Positions 26,628-35,917 are shown, numbered from the stretch's first letter. The stretch: 62,185 nucleotides of DNA from Sulfurimonas sp. (GCF_023229025.1 NZ_JALOAA010000009.1:1-62185); one strand, 5' to 3'. Notes: generated by a model from the letters alone, not told the origin. Program-made: numbers and translations.

Positions 26628-26875
26628 ACTTACTCCAAATCTAAAATAATATTTATGGTCTTATTATATCCAAATTAATTTAAGAGTTTTGCCATTAAAA
26701 AAGAAAAATAAAACAAAAATGAAAATAAGTTTTCTTTTTGCCATATTTTAATATTTTAGGTACTTAGAGTAAATATACCTTAGTCCTATTAACTCAATAT
26801 AGTTGATATAATTTGTATTTATTAACTTTTTTTGCTACTATTATATAGAAATTTTAACTTAAAAGGATTCAAAAG

Positions 26876-28768
26876 ATGGCAAAACATCAGTTTCAAACAG
26901 AAGCAAATCAAATACTTAATCTCATGATACATTCACTATATTCAAATAAAGAGATATTTATTCGTGAGTTAGTTTCAAATGCATCGGATGCGCTTGATAA
27001 GTTAAACATGCTGGTCTTAACAGATGAGAGTTATAAAGATGTAACGTTTGCACCAAGAGTAGATATCATTGCCGATAAAGAGGCAAAAACTTTAACGATA
27101 AAAGATTCCGGTATCGGTATGGACGAAGAGGATTTGATGAACAACCTCGGTACTATTGCAAAATCGGGAACAAAAGCATTTTTAGAAAATTTAACAGGTG
27201 ACCAAAAAAAGGATTCCAACCTAATAGGACAGTTTGGTGTAGGTTTTTACTCATGTTTTATGGTTGCACATAGTGTTGAAGTTATTACAAAAAAGGCGGC
27301 ATCGAAGCAGGCTTACATATGGAAAAGCAAGGGTGACGGCGAATTTGAGATAGAAAAAACAACCAGAGATTCCCATGGAACTACAATTGTAATGCACTTA
27401 AATGATGATGAAGATGAGTTTTTAGAATCTCATAGAGTCGAGACAATTATCAAAAAATATTCAAATCATATTCCATTTCCGATATTTATGGATAAAGAGA
27501 AGTATATTCCTGCTGTTACGGATGATGACGGCAAGGAGATAGAGCCTTCAAGAAATGAGATAGAAAATGTTCAGATAAATCGCGCAAATGCACTTTGGAC
27601 AATATCAAAAAACGAGATAAAAGATGAGGAGTATAAAGATTTCTATAGCTCAATCGCACACTCTTCTGAAGAGCCGCTCTCTTGGATGCATAATAAAGCA
27701 GAAGGTGCAATAGAGTACACAACGCTATTTTACATACCTAGTAAAGCTCCTATGGATATGTATAGGGTTGATTATCAAACCGGAATTAAACTCTACATTA
27801 ACCGTGTCTTTATTACTGATGATGAAAAAGAGCTTATGCCTACATATATGAGATTTCTGCGCGGTGTAATTGACTCTAAAGATCTGCCTCTTAACGTCTC
27901 TCGCGAGATTTTACAATCAAATGCGGTAATGGCAAAAATCAGAAATGCTTCAGTTAAAAAAGTACTCTCAGAACTTACTAAAATTTCTAAAAATGATAAA
28001 GAGAAATATAGTAAATTTTTCAAAGAGTTTGGAAATGTTTTAAAAGAGGGGTTATATAGTGACTACGGTAATCGTGAAAAGATTCTGGAGTTAATGAAGT
28101 TTAATACCTTGAATTCTGCTGAGATGGTAATGTTTGAAGATTTTGTTAAAAATGTGGATGAAGATAAAAAAGAGATCTATTATATTACCGGTAAAACTTC
28201 ACTCTCAATGCTGAAAAGCTCACCTGCATTAGAGAGATTTAAGAGTCGAAATATTGATGTTTTAGTATTAAACGAAGAGATAGACACTATAGTCTTTCCA
28301 ATGGTGACAGAGTATAAGGAGTATAAGTTTGTTCATGTAAGTGATGCCAAATTCACAGAGAGTGAAGAGGAGAAGAAGGCAGAACAAGAGAGAGCTAAAG
28401 AGTTTGAAGGATTAGTTAAAGAGATTAAAGATTCTCTTGGTGAGAGTGTTAAGTCTGTTGAGGTTACATTTGACTTAGTAGACTCTCCGGTTAAATTAAA
28501 AGAGGATAAAGAGGACCCTGCTTATATGATGGCTCAGATGATGAAGCAGATGGGGCAAAACACAGATGCGCCGGCTCCGGCTCCTATACTTCAAATTAAC
28601 CCTAATCATGAGCTTATAGCTAAGCTAAAAGCATCAGCTGATCAAAATCTAATTAGTGATGCTGCACATGTTTTGCTAGATCAAGCAAAACTTTTTGAAG
28701 GCGTAGAACTAGAGGATACTGCCGGATTTATTTTAAGGCTAAATAGAATTATCTCAAAAGCAATATAG
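26876..28768 (+). CDS. htpG: chaperone HtpG (Hsp90)
   Basis: A 630-residue bacterial Hsp90. The N-terminal ATPase has FIRELVSNASDALDKL, DSGIGMDEEDL and GQFGVGFYSCFMVA. The middle domain has the catalytic-arginine region LPLNVSREILQSN, and the C-terminal dimerisation domain ends in LEDTAGFILRLNRII. Length is typical. The chaperone remodels client proteins in the cytoplasm under heat and other stress. An AAAAGGATTC ribosome site precedes the ATG. The upstream 248 bases are AT-rich and hold a possible -10 (TATTATAT near 26838), but no CIRCE or HAIR element was seen. Confidence 0.97.
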   Translation: MAKHQFQTEANQILNLMIHSLYSNKEIFIRELVSNASDALDKLNMLVLTDESYKDVTFAPRVDIIADKEAKTLTIKDSGIGMDEEDLMNNLGTIAKSGTKAFLENLTGDQKKDSNLIGQFGVGFYSCFMVAHSVEVITKKAASKQAYIWKSKGDGEFEIEKTTRDSHGTTIVMHLNDDEDEFLESHRVETIIKKYSNHIPFPIFMDKEKYIPAVTDDDGKEIEPSRNEIENVQINRANALWTISKNEIKDEEYKDFYSSIAHSSEEPLSWMHNKAEGAIEYTTLFYIPSKAPMDMYRVDYQTGIKLYINRVFITDDEKELMPTYMRFLRGVIDSKDLPLNVSREILQSNAVMAKIRNASVKKVLSELTKISKNDKEKYSKFFKEFGNVLKEGLYSDYGNREKILELMKFNTLNSAEMVMFEDFVKNVDEDKKEIYYITGKTSLSMLKSSPALERFKSRNIDVLVLNEEIDTIVFPMVTEYKEYKFVHVSDAKFTESEEEKKAEQERAKEFEGLVKEIKDSLGESVKSVEVTFDLVDSPVKLKEDKEDPAYMMAQMMKQMGQNTDAPAPAPILQINPNHELIAKLKASADQNLISDAAHVLLDQAKLFEGVELEDTAGFILRLNRIISKAI

Positions 28769-28769
28769 C

Positions 28770-28808
28770 TATAAACTCTAAGCGCATTTACAGCGTTTGG
28801 AGTTTATA
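28770..28808 (+). terminator. hairpin after htpG
   Basis: TATAAACTC at 28770–28778 pairs perfectly with GAGTTTATA at 28800–28808 directly after the stop codon. The downstream stretch AATCTCTTTT is only moderately T-rich. Confidence 0.5.
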
Positions 28809-28868
28809 AATCTCTTTTAATATATTTTAATTGCTATAATAAAAGCAAAATTATGATATTTTACGCCT

Positions 28869-29375
28869 ATGAACAATAATCCAAAAGAAAGAAGGCGGCC
28901 TGAGAATGCCGCACTTCGCCGTGAAATAGACATATTGCTAAAAGAGGGAAGTCTGTTTATGAAACAGAATTTCCAAGAGCTAGATATGCTTGATTACCGC
29001 TATGAAATAGGGGAGGCTGTAGAAGAACTCTCTTTGGAAGAAGATATAGTTTATCAACTTGTAGAGGACTATATTATCCAGATACTGAAATCAAAAATAG
29101 TATTTTATGAATATATACATGAGCTAAAAAAAGATGAGCTTGAAAATAGAGCATTAGACTATACAAATATTAGAAACTTAGCTCATAAAAATCTAGGTGT
29201 TGTTAGAAACTTAAGAATTAAAGATGCTGAGAAGTTATTAAAAGCAATAATGTATGAGGAAGATTTAAACTATCTGAGGCTGTATGTAAAAGCGTTAGAG
29301 GTAACAGCCACTAAGCTAAATCCGCTTTGTGCATATGAAACGCTAAAGCTAATTGAGGTTAAAAACTCTCTGTAG
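28869..29375 (+). CDS. helical protein of unknown function
   Basis: A 168-residue soluble, strongly helical protein, not recognised as a named family. The N-terminus is basic (KERRRPENAALRREID). It is followed by acidic helices (ELDMLDYRYEIGEAVEELSLEEDIVYQLVED, positions about 40–70) and a C-terminal part with alternating charged and aliphatic residues. There is no signal peptide, membrane segment or metal motif. It lies 100 bases after htpG with its own possible TATAAT-like region near 28835. Its 3' end converges with a small membrane protein gene on the other strand. It could be a lineage-restricted regulator, but nothing in the sequence shows this. Confidence 0.75.
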   Translation: MNNNPKERRRPENAALRREIDILLKEGSLFMKQNFQELDMLDYRYEIGEAVEELSLEEDIVYQLVEDYIIQILKSKIVFYEYIHELKKDELENRALDYTNIRNLAHKNLGVVRNLRIKDAEKLLKAIMYEEDLNYLRLYVKALEVTATKLNPLCAYETLKLIEVKNSL

Positions 29376-29378
29376 ATT

Positions 29379-29546
29379 CTACTTTCTAAGAGATTTTGAA
29401 ACCTCTTCTAGTATATTACTTGGTTTTTTAATAATTTTTGGTTCATCTTTTTGCGTCGGCAAGATGAAGGCGAGTATAATAAAAACAAACGAAAAAATAA
29501 TAGCAGTCAGTACGCTAAGTGCTATTTTTAGTTTGAAATCATTCAT
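29379..29546 (-). CDS. small single-pass membrane protein (55 aa)
   Basis: A short minus-strand reading frame begins at ATG 29546–29544 and ends at TAG 29381–29379. The product starts MNDFKLKIALSVLTAIIFSF and continues VFIILAFILP, giving one strong membrane helix. A polar tail KDEPKIIKKP…ILEEVSKSLRK follows. The start lies 8 bases after the stop of the upstream membrane-protein gene, so the two are likely translated from one message. The function is unknown. The helix-plus-charged-tail composition supports a true gene over the overlapping plus-strand frame. Confidence 0.6.
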   Translation of the reverse strand: MNDFKLKIALSVLTAIIFSFVFIILAFILPTQKDEPKIIKKPSNILEEVSKSLRK

Positions 29547-29554
29547 CTCTTAGT

Positions 29555-29863
29555 TTAATCCAGTTTATTTAGTCTGTTTGTCGTCATATAAATCCAGAAC
29601 TCTTTGTGTGAATACCCTTTGTTTAAAAAGAATAGTTGCAAAATAGCAACTCTATATAGAGTAATTAACATTTTTGCATACGGTATGAAAAGACTGAAGC
29701 TTACAAGTAGTGACTGCTCCTTATCTCCCTTTGATTTAATCATCTCTTGCATTCCTATGTTTTTGCTTAAGTAAACCCCAAACATTATCGAGAAGAGGAA
29801 GTTTAATATAAGACCAAAGATAAGATATGCAATAAAGTCTTGCTCATTTATTCCGGCAATCAT
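29555..29863 (-). CDS. membrane protein of unknown function (102 aa)
   Basis: No family was recognised. The sequence shows an N-terminal membrane helix (AYLIFGLILNFLFSIMFGVYL), a charged loop (IKSKGDKEQ), and a second hydrophobic stretch (SLLVSFSLFIPYAKMLITLY to VAILQLFFL). It ends in a basic tail. It lies 51 bases after the DUF3817 gene and 8 bases before the 55-residue membrane protein, and the three probably form one operon. The role is unknown, and only membrane location can be supported. Confidence 0.7.
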   Translation of the reverse strand: MIAGINEQDFIAYLIFGLILNFLFSIMFGVYLSKNIGMQEMIKSKGDKEQSLLVSFSLFIPYAKMLITLYRVAILQLFFLNKGYSHKEFWIYMTTNRLNKLD

Positions 29864-29914
29864 AAATATATTCCTTAATTAATAGTAGAGTTATTTTAAC
29901 TAAAGAAAACTTTT

Positions 29915-30205
29915 TTATTCATAAGTTTTTATTTTAGCTTTAGTAAAAAAGGTTCCAAAAGGGATAAGAGAAGCGATAAAAAACAGCGTATTTTCTTTAA
30001 AAGACCACTTTGCCTCATGCCAAGCTTTAACTAAAAGCAGGCAAAAAAGAATAAAAAGTATTCCATGAATCATTCCTACTACTTTTACAGCTAGCGGTAT
30101 GTCTAAAAGATATTTCATCGGCATTGCAATAAAAACAAGTGCTAAATATGAGTACCCTTCTATTGTATTTATATGTCCAAATTTGACGACATTTTCATTT
30201 TTCAT
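29915..30205 (-). CDS. DUF3817 membrane protein
   Basis: A 96-residue inner-membrane protein matching DUF3817, small proteins with three membrane helices. GHINTIEGYSYLALVFIAMP, then VVGMIHGILFILFCLLLV with the conserved H near the helix start, and a final FFIASLIPFGTFF are visible. The family is found in many bacteria, sometimes beside or fused to transporter or oxidase parts, but its function is not established. The gene starts the three-gene membrane operon and is divergent from oadG, with about 146 bases between them. Confidence 0.85.
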   Translation of the reverse strand: MKNENVVKFGHINTIEGYSYLALVFIAMPMKYLLDIPLAVKVVGMIHGILFILFCLLLVKAWHEAKWSFKENTLFFIASLIPFGTFFTKAKIKTYE

Positions 30206-30308
30206 ATTTACACCTATACTATTTTTTTATGAATTATATAATCAAAAGGTAACAATTTGGCTCTATATTAAAAATAAAGAAATAGTAATAAGGCTTTTTA
30301 AATATTAA

Positions 30309-30314
30309 TATAAT
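30309..30314 (+). promoter_or_regulatory. -10 box of the oadGAB operon
   Basis: TATAAT lies 38 bases before the oadG start, and AAGAGG at 30337–30342 is the ribosome site. No -35 box is obvious. Confidence 0.45.
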
Positions 30315-30351
30315 ACAATTACACGCTAAATAAAAAAAGAGGTATATTGAT

Positions 30352-30585
30352 ATGGATACTAATCTTGTAGTAGAGGGATTAAAGTTTATGGGACTAGGAA
30401 TGGGAGCAGTGTTCTTGTTTCTTACAACTTTGATTTTTCTAATGGGGATGATGTCAAAAATTGTACATAAATTTTTTCCTGAAGTTCAACCGAGTACGAG
30501 CTCTTCATCATCAAACACTCAGAGCAATCAAAAAAAGGTAGCTGCAGCTATAACGGCGGCAATTAAATTTCATAGAGAAAGTTAA
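30352..30585 (+). CDS. oadG: oxaloacetate decarboxylase gamma subunit OadG
   Basis: A 77-residue protein with one membrane helix (LGMGAVFLFLTTLIFLMGMM) and a polar, Ser-rich C-terminal tail, the usual OadG layout. OadG anchors the alpha subunit to the membrane and helps assembly of the Na+-pumping decarboxylase. It is followed after 8 bases by oadA. The family C-terminal His that can bind zinc may be the one in AAIKFHRES. Confidence 0.88.
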   Translation: MDTNLVVEGLKFMGLGMGAVFLFLTTLIFLMGMMSKIVHKFFPEVQPSTSSSSSNTQSNQKKVAAAITAAIKFHRES

Positions 30586-30593
30586 GGATTAGT

Positions 30594-32396
30594 ATGGCTA
30601 AAAAATATATAGATATAATGGATACGACTTTTAGAGACGGTTTTCAGTCCGTTTTTGGCGGTCGTGTTTTAATGAACGATTTTTTTCCTGCAGTGGAAGC
30701 GGCAAAAACTGCAGGAATAACTCACTTTGAGTTTGCTGGCGGTGCCAGATTTCAATCTCTGTATTTTTATTTAAGAGAAGATGCATTTGAGATGATGGAT
30801 AGGTTTCGTGAAATAGTTGGACCTGATGCAAACCTTCAAACTTTAGCTCGTGGTGTAAATACCGTAATGCTAGACACGGGTTCTAAAGAGCTAATTGATT
30901 TGCATGCTAAAATGTTTAAAAAACATGGTACCACAACAATTAGAAATTTTGACGCGCTTAATGACGTAGAAAACTTAAAATATTCAGGTGAGAGAATCGT
31001 ACATCATGGACTTAAACATGAGGTTGTTGTGACAATGATGGATCTTCCTCCCGGATGTTACGGTGCTCATACGGTTGAGTTTTACGAAAAAACATTGCGA
31101 GAGATATTAGACAGCGGTATTCCTTACAATAGCATCTGTTTTAAAGATGCATCCGGCACATCAAATCCGCAAAAAGTGTTTGAAACTATTGAGATGGCTA
31201 GACGTCTAATACCGGAAGGAACACATCTAAGACTTCATACGCATGAGACGGCAGGTGTTTCCGTTGCTGCATATATGGCAGCTCTTGAAGCAGGTGTAGA
31301 TGGTATCGATATGGCTGCTGCTCCAGTTAGCGGCGGAACAAGCCAACCGGATATCTTAACTATGCTTCATGCAACAAAAGGGATGGATTATGACCTGGGC
31401 GGGTTAGAGATAAATAAAATTCTAACATATGAAAAAGAGTTACAAAACTGCCTATCGGACTACTTTATGCCTCCTGAAGCAACAATGGTATCCCCGATAA
31501 TACCATTCTCACCAATGCCCGGCGGCGCACTTACTGCAAATACACAGATGATGCGCGATAACGGCATTTTAGATAAATTTCCTGAAGTTATTGCCGCTAT
31601 GACTGAGGTTGTAGAGAAGGGTGGTTACGGAACATCAGTTACTCCTGTTTCACAATTTTATTTTCAACAAGCACTTAACAATGTTATGCAGGGACCTTGG
31701 AACGCAATAGCTCCCGGCTATGGAAAAATGGTGCTTGGATATTTTGGTAAAACTCCGGTTGCACCGGATCCTGAGATTGTTAAAATTGCTTCTGAGAAGT
31801 TAGGGTTAGAGCCTACAACAGAAAAAGCTCTTGATTTGGCAAATGCAGATGAGAGCAAATCATTAAACACATGGATTAAGAAGCTTAAAGAAGAGGATAT
31901 TGAGATTACCGAAGAGAATATCTTCATAGCAGCAGCTTGTCATGAGAAAGGTATCGCTTTTCTTAAAGGTCAAGGCGAGTTAAATGTTCGTAAAATATCA
32001 GAAATGAAAAAAGAAGAAGGAAGCAAAAATATGGGTAATGGAAACTATACTGTAGTTGTAGATGGTCAAAAATTTAGTGTTCAGGTTGCAGAAGGAGATG
32101 TTAATATTCAAGTTACTGAGGTAAACGGGGAGAGCACGGCAGAGGCTGCTTCTGCACCTAAGAAGGAAGCAGGCTCCGGAACTCTTTTAGATATAAAAGC
32201 ACTTTTACCTGGAAATGTTTGGAAAATAGTTGCTAATCCTGGTCAAAGCGTTAATGAAGGCGATGTAATTATGATTTTAGAGTCTATGAAGATGGAGATA
32301 GACATAGTAGCACCAAAAGGCGGTGTTATAAAATCTATTAATGTTGCTACAAACGATAAAGTAGTTGAAGGTCAAGTCGTAGCAGTTCTAGGATAA
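30594..32396 (+). CDS. oadA: oxaloacetate decarboxylase alpha subunit OadA (biotin-dependent)
   Basis: A 600-residue carboxyltransferase. The N-terminal TIM barrel has DTTFRDGFQSVFGGRV and the metal-binding LHTHETAG. The C-terminal biotinyl domain has the ESMKMEI biotin site (lysine) after an Ala/Glu-rich linker. It transfers the carboxyl group of oxaloacetate to biotin, releasing pyruvate. OadB then decarboxylates carboxybiotin and exports Na+. It lies between oadG and oadB in a single operon. The sequence is also similar to pyruvate carboxylase subunit B, but the operon settles the call. Confidence 0.94.
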   Translation: MAKKYIDIMDTTFRDGFQSVFGGRVLMNDFFPAVEAAKTAGITHFEFAGGARFQSLYFYLREDAFEMMDRFREIVGPDANLQTLARGVNTVMLDTGSKELIDLHAKMFKKHGTTTIRNFDALNDVENLKYSGERIVHHGLKHEVVVTMMDLPPGCYGAHTVEFYEKTLREILDSGIPYNSICFKDASGTSNPQKVFETIEMARRLIPEGTHLRLHTHETAGVSVAAYMAALEAGVDGIDMAAAPVSGGTSQPDILTMLHATKGMDYDLGGLEINKILTYEKELQNCLSDYFMPPEATMVSPIIPFSPMPGGALTANTQMMRDNGILDKFPEVIAAMTEVVEKGGYGTSVTPVSQFYFQQALNNVMQGPWNAIAPGYGKMVLGYFGKTPVAPDPEIVKIASEKLGLEPTTEKALDLANADESKSLNTWIKKLKEEDIEITEENIFIAAACHEKGIAFLKGQGELNVRKISEMKKEEGSKNMGNGNYTVVVDGQKFSVQVAEGDVNIQVTEVNGESTAEAASAPKKEAGSGTLLDIKALLPGNVWKIVANPGQSVNEGDVIMILESMKMEIDIVAPKGGVIKSINVATNDKVVEGQVVAVLG

Positions 32397-32400
32397 TTAG

Positions 32401-33729
32401 ATGAAAAAAAATGTTATAAAAACTTTTATGTTTTTGGTACTTCTTAGCTTTAGTTCTCTTTATGCCTCAGTTGCTGAGACTACTTTACATGAAGCGGCTA
32501 CTAAAAAAGTTGAAACGTATCAGGCGCAGTCATTTTCTGAAATGGTAGGCGGTTTTCTCAGCTCTACGGGAATTAAAGCCTTTTTAAGCCCAGACCCCAA
32601 TGAACTAAGTTCTCATGGCGATAAAATGAGTGATTTTCACAAATCTTGGGGTAGGGTCATTATGATACTTGTCGCTTTTGCGCTTTTCTATCTTGCAATT
32701 GCAAAGGGCTTTGAGCCTCTGCTTCTTTTACCTATAGGATTTGGCGGGCTTTTGGCAAATATTCCTATTGCAGGAATTGCGGGACCTGATGGGTTTTTAG
32801 GAATAATGTATGAGATGGGCTTGGCAAATCAGTTTTTTCCTATTCTTATATTTATGGGTGTTGGCGCTATGACTGATTTTGGTCCTCTACTCTCAAATCC
32901 AAAAACTGCGCTCTTAGGCGGCGCGGCACAATTTGGAATTTTTGGAACACTAGTTGGAGCAGTTGCACTTGCACAATATACGCCTATTTTTGAATTTACT
33001 CTTCAACAAGCTTCAGCTATTTCAATTATCGGTGGGGCTGATGGACCGACTTCAATCTTTATAGCATCAAAACTTGCTCCTGAGCTTTTAGGAGCTATTG
33101 CAGTTGCTTCTTACTCATATATGGCTATGGTTCCTATAATTCAACCTCCTATTATGAAAGCACTTACAACAGATGCTGAGAGAAAAATTAAGATGAGTAC
33201 ACTTCGTCATGTCTCTCGCTTAGAGAAGTTAGTTTTCCCGATTATGGTTTTAGTATTAGCTATTTTAGTGCTTCCGGATGCTACGCCTCTTATCGGTGCG
33301 TTTATGTTTGGTAACTTCTTGAAAGAGAGTGGTGTTGTAGATAGATTATCTGATACTATGCAAAATGCTTTGATAAATATTGTAACTATCTTCTTGGGAT
33401 TGGCTGTAGGTTCTAAACTTGCGGCAGATCAGTTCTTGGTTGCAGATACTTTGGCAATTCTAGCACTTGGTGTTGTGGCATTCTCTGCAGGTACTGCTGC
33501 CGGTGTAATCATGGCTAAGATTATGAATCTATTTCCTGGAAATAAAGTAAATCCGCTTATCGGTTCTGCAGGTGTTTCTGCCGTTCCTATGGCTGCTCGT
33601 GTATCTAATAAAGTCGGTATGGAGTATGACCGCTCAAATATGCTTCTAATGCATGCTATGGGTCCAAATGTTGCAGGTGTTATCGGTTCAGCTGTTGCTG
33701 CAGGTATCCTTTTATCACTTTTTAGTTAA
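32401..33729 (+). CDS. oadB: oxaloacetate decarboxylase beta subunit OadB (Na+ pump)
   Basis: A 442-residue polytopic membrane protein with about nine or more helices. The family landmark FEPLLLLPIGFGGLLANIP is near residue 110, and GGADGPTSIF, with the conserved Asp, lies in the Na+ pathway. The C-terminus has MGPNVAGVIGSA. Unlike standard OadB of about 430 residues, which begins near the first pump helix, this one carries an extra N-terminal segment with a signal-like helix (FMFLVLLSFSSLYAS), then a polar stretch. The extra helix could affect topology. The gene starts 4 bases after oadA and is followed by a terminator. Confidence 0.94.
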   Translation: MKKNVIKTFMFLVLLSFSSLYASVAETTLHEAATKKVETYQAQSFSEMVGGFLSSTGIKAFLSPDPNELSSHGDKMSDFHKSWGRVIMILVAFALFYLAIAKGFEPLLLLPIGFGGLLANIPIAGIAGPDGFLGIMYEMGLANQFFPILIFMGVGAMTDFGPLLSNPKTALLGGAAQFGIFGTLVGAVALAQYTPIFEFTLQQASAISIIGGADGPTSIFIASKLAPELLGAIAVASYSYMAMVPIIQPPIMKALTTDAERKIKMSTLRHVSRLEKLVFPIMVLVLAILVLPDATPLIGAFMFGNFLKESGVVDRLSDTMQNALINIVTIFLGLAVGSKLAADQFLVADTLAILALGVVAFSAGTAAGVIMAKIMNLFPGNKVNPLIGSAGVSAVPMAARVSNKVGMEYDRSNMLLMHAMGPNVAGVIGSAVAAGILLSLFS

Positions 33730-33742
33730 TCTACTTGCCTTT

Positions 33743-33772
33743 CAGAGCTTCTAACTACTTTAGAAGCTTCTG
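33743..33772 (+). terminator. terminator-like hairpin after oadB
   Basis: AGCTTCTAA at 33746–33754 pairs with TTAGAAGCT at 33760–33768. The outer bases can extend the stem with one bulge. ATTTTGCTTAAAA follows. It may serve both the oad operon and the convergent proC. Confidence 0.5.
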
Positions 33773-33794
33773 ATTTTGCTTAAAACTACTTCGT

Positions 33795-34559
33795 CTATTT
33801 TGATAATTCAACTGCTTTTTTATAAGCTTGCTCAATTGCGTTTATACATGAAGCTCTGACATTTCCATCCTCAAGTGCACCGTAGCCTGCGGCAGTTGTT
33901 CCACCCGGACTCATAACACCATCTTTTAATAAAGCGGGATGAGTATCTTGTATAAGCTCACCAAATCCGGCAAAAAGACCGCGCATAGTTGCCATAGCAT
34001 CGGCTCTTCTCATCCCCTGTTTTACTGCTCCATCAGTCAATGCTTCGGCAATTAGTGTCAAATAAGCAGGTCCGCTTCCTGCTAAGCCTGTTGCAATATC
34101 AAGCTCTTTCTCGCTCGCTAACCAAAGAGTCGCACCTATAGCCCCAAGCAGCTCTTTTGCCTCCTCCTTGTAGGCTTCATCTCCTGTAAGCGTAGTCATA
34201 GATTTTCCAACACTTGCAGCAAGATTTGGCATACTTCTAACAACTGCATATGGATTTAAATTCTGTTTAATCTTTTGCACCGTTGTTCCTGCAAGAACAG
34301 AGTAGATAACTTTTGCTCTACCTTCTACTCTAGCGGCTATCTCTTCAACATTTGCGGGTTTTACGCATAGTATTACTGTTTTGCCTTCTATATTACACTC
34401 ATCCATCAGCTCTTTTTCTATTTTAACACCCAATTCATCTTCAAACTTATTTAATTTTTCTAAATCTCTGCCGATAACTTCGAGTTTATAGCTCTGTTTT
34501 AATCCTTTAGCTATGCTTAGAGCCATATTTCCGTTGCCGATAAAAGTGATGGTTTTCAT
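33795..34559 (-). CDS. proC: pyrroline-5-carboxylate reductase ProC
   Basis: A 254-residue NAD(P)H enzyme for the last step of proline synthesis. The Rossmann loop is FIGNGNMALSIAKGL, VLCVKPANVEEI is the cofactor-contact strand, and the C-terminal dimer/substrate region contains TGLAGSGPAYLTLIAEAL and DGVMSPGGTTAAGY. It is divergent from proA, with about 66 bases between starts, so two proline-pathway genes share a short promoter region. A proB was not seen in the window. Confidence 0.95.
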   Translation of the reverse strand: MKTITFIGNGNMALSIAKGLKQSYKLEVIGRDLEKLNKFEDELGVKIEKELMDECNIEGKTVILCVKPANVEEIAARVEGRAKVIYSVLAGTTVQKIKQNLNPYAVVRSMPNLAASVGKSMTTLTGDEAYKEEAKELLGAIGATLWLASEKELDIATGLAGSGPAYLTLIAEALTDGAVKQGMRRADAMATMRGLFAGFGELIQDTHPALLKDGVMSPGGTTAAGYGALEDGNVRASCINAIEQAYKKAVELSK

Positions 34560-34625
34560 AAAGTGCCTTTATTTTTTTATGGTAGTATAGCATTAACATA
34601 TGAAATTTAAAAATAAAAGGCAAAG

Positions 34626-35861
34626 ATGATGGAACAATTTTTACAAGAGGCAAAAGAAGCAAGCAGGGTACTTAGCACACTTAGCGGAGCAGATAAAAAT
34701 AGAATTTTAAGAGAGATGGCAGAAGCTCTAAGAAGCAACACTATGGATTTGCTTGAAGCAAATGCTCTTGACATGTCTGATGGAAAAAAGAATAATCTCT
34801 CATCCGCTTTAATGGATAGACTTTTTTTAGATGAGAAGCGTATTGATGCTATGGCAGTAGCTATTGAAGAGATAGCAGCACTAAAAGAGCCGGTTGGAAG
34901 AATCATTGATGGGTGGGTGACAGAAGATGGACTTAAGATAGAAAAAGTCTCTATCCCTATCGGAGTTATAGGCATAATATATGAGTCTCGTCCGAATGTA
35001 ACAAGTGATACCGCGGCTCTTTGCTTTAAGAGTTCAAATGTGTGTGTTTTAAAGGGTGGTAAAGAGGCTGAAAATTCAAATAAGGCAATAGCAAAAGTAC
35101 TTCAAGCAGTCTTAGAGAAAAATAGCTTGCCAAAATCGTTAGTATCTTTAATCCCAGATTCATCAAGAGAGGGAGTTGCTAAGCTTATTAAGATGGATAG
35201 ATATGTTGATTTGATTATTCCAAGAGGCGGGGCAGGGCTTATAAAATATGTAAGTGACAATGCCACTGTTAGCGTGGTAAAACATGATAAAGGACAGTGC
35301 CATACCTATATTGATAAGGACGCAAAACTTGATGATGCTATTAAAATAGCAATAAACGCAAAGGTTCAAAGACCCGGTGTTTGTAATGCGATGGAGACTC
35401 TGTTGGTTGATAAATCTATTGCCCGAGATGCACTCCCTAAATTAAAGTCTGAGTTTGACAAGGCACACACGGAGCTTAAAGGGTGTTTAGAGACTCAAGC
35501 TATTATTAAAGTTGAGAATGCTACTGATGAAGATTATGATACTGAATATCTTGCAAATATACTAAATATTAAAGTTGTTGATGGTGTAGATGGCGCAATA
35601 GAACATATTGTAAGGTTTAGTTCAGGTCACTCAGAGGCTATTATCACTGAAAATGTCACATCAGCAGAGAAATTTTTAAATGCTATAGATGCTGCTGTTG
35701 TTTATCTTAATGCCTCAACAAGATTTACAGATGGCGGAGCTTTTGGATTTGGAGCAGAAGTGGGGATAAGTACAAATAAACTTCATGCTCGTGGTCCGAT
35801 GGGTATAGAAGGTCTGACAACATATAAGTTCAAAATATACGGAAGCGGGCAAATAAGATAA
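34626..35861 (+). CDS. proA: glutamate-5-semialdehyde dehydrogenase ProA
   Basis: A 411-residue aldehyde-dehydrogenase fold enzyme that reduces gamma-glutamyl phosphate to glutamate semialdehyde in proline synthesis. Visible motifs are GVIGIIYESRPNVT, LIIPRGGAGLI, VCNAMETLLV with the catalytic cysteine, and the C-terminal FTDGGAFGFGAEVGISTNK. Length is normal. The first two codons are both ATG and either could be used. A weak AAAGGCAAAG ribosome site precedes them. It is divergent from proC. Confidence 0.95.
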   Translation: MMEQFLQEAKEASRVLSTLSGADKNRILREMAEALRSNTMDLLEANALDMSDGKKNNLSSALMDRLFLDEKRIDAMAVAIEEIAALKEPVGRIIDGWVTEDGLKIEKVSIPIGVIGIIYESRPNVTSDTAALCFKSSNVCVLKGGKEAENSNKAIAKVLQAVLEKNSLPKSLVSLIPDSSREGVAKLIKMDRYVDLIIPRGGAGLIKYVSDNATVSVVKHDKGQCHTYIDKDAKLDDAIKIAINAKVQRPGVCNAMETLLVDKSIARDALPKLKSEFDKAHTELKGCLETQAIIKVENATDEDYDTEYLANILNIKVVDGVDGAIEHIVRFSSGHSEAIITENVTSAEKFLNAIDAAVVYLNASTRFTDGGAFGFGAEVGISTNKLHARGPMGIEGLTTYKFKIYGSGQIR

Positions 35862-35911
35862 TTTTATCCTCATTGTTGATACAAATCAACGCTATAAATC
35901 TATATATTAAA

Positions 35912-35917
35912 TATAAT
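35912..35917 (+). promoter_or_regulatory. -10 box upstream of the DUF2249-like gene
   Basis: TATAAT lies 30 bases before the start codon, followed by the TAGGAG ribosome site. It would serve the three-gene cluster that follows. Confidence 0.45.

Noticed and set aside
26628..26875. CIRCE or HAIR heat-shock operator upstream of htpG
   Set aside because: No TTAGCACTC/GAGTGCTAA or CTTGAGT/ACTCAAG pair was found. Only AT-rich sequence and a possible -10 are present.
29353..29553. Plus-strand 66-residue frame
   Set aside because: It overlaps the preceding gene and has no ribosome site. The minus-strand 55-residue frame has a better start context, a clear membrane helix and operon position.
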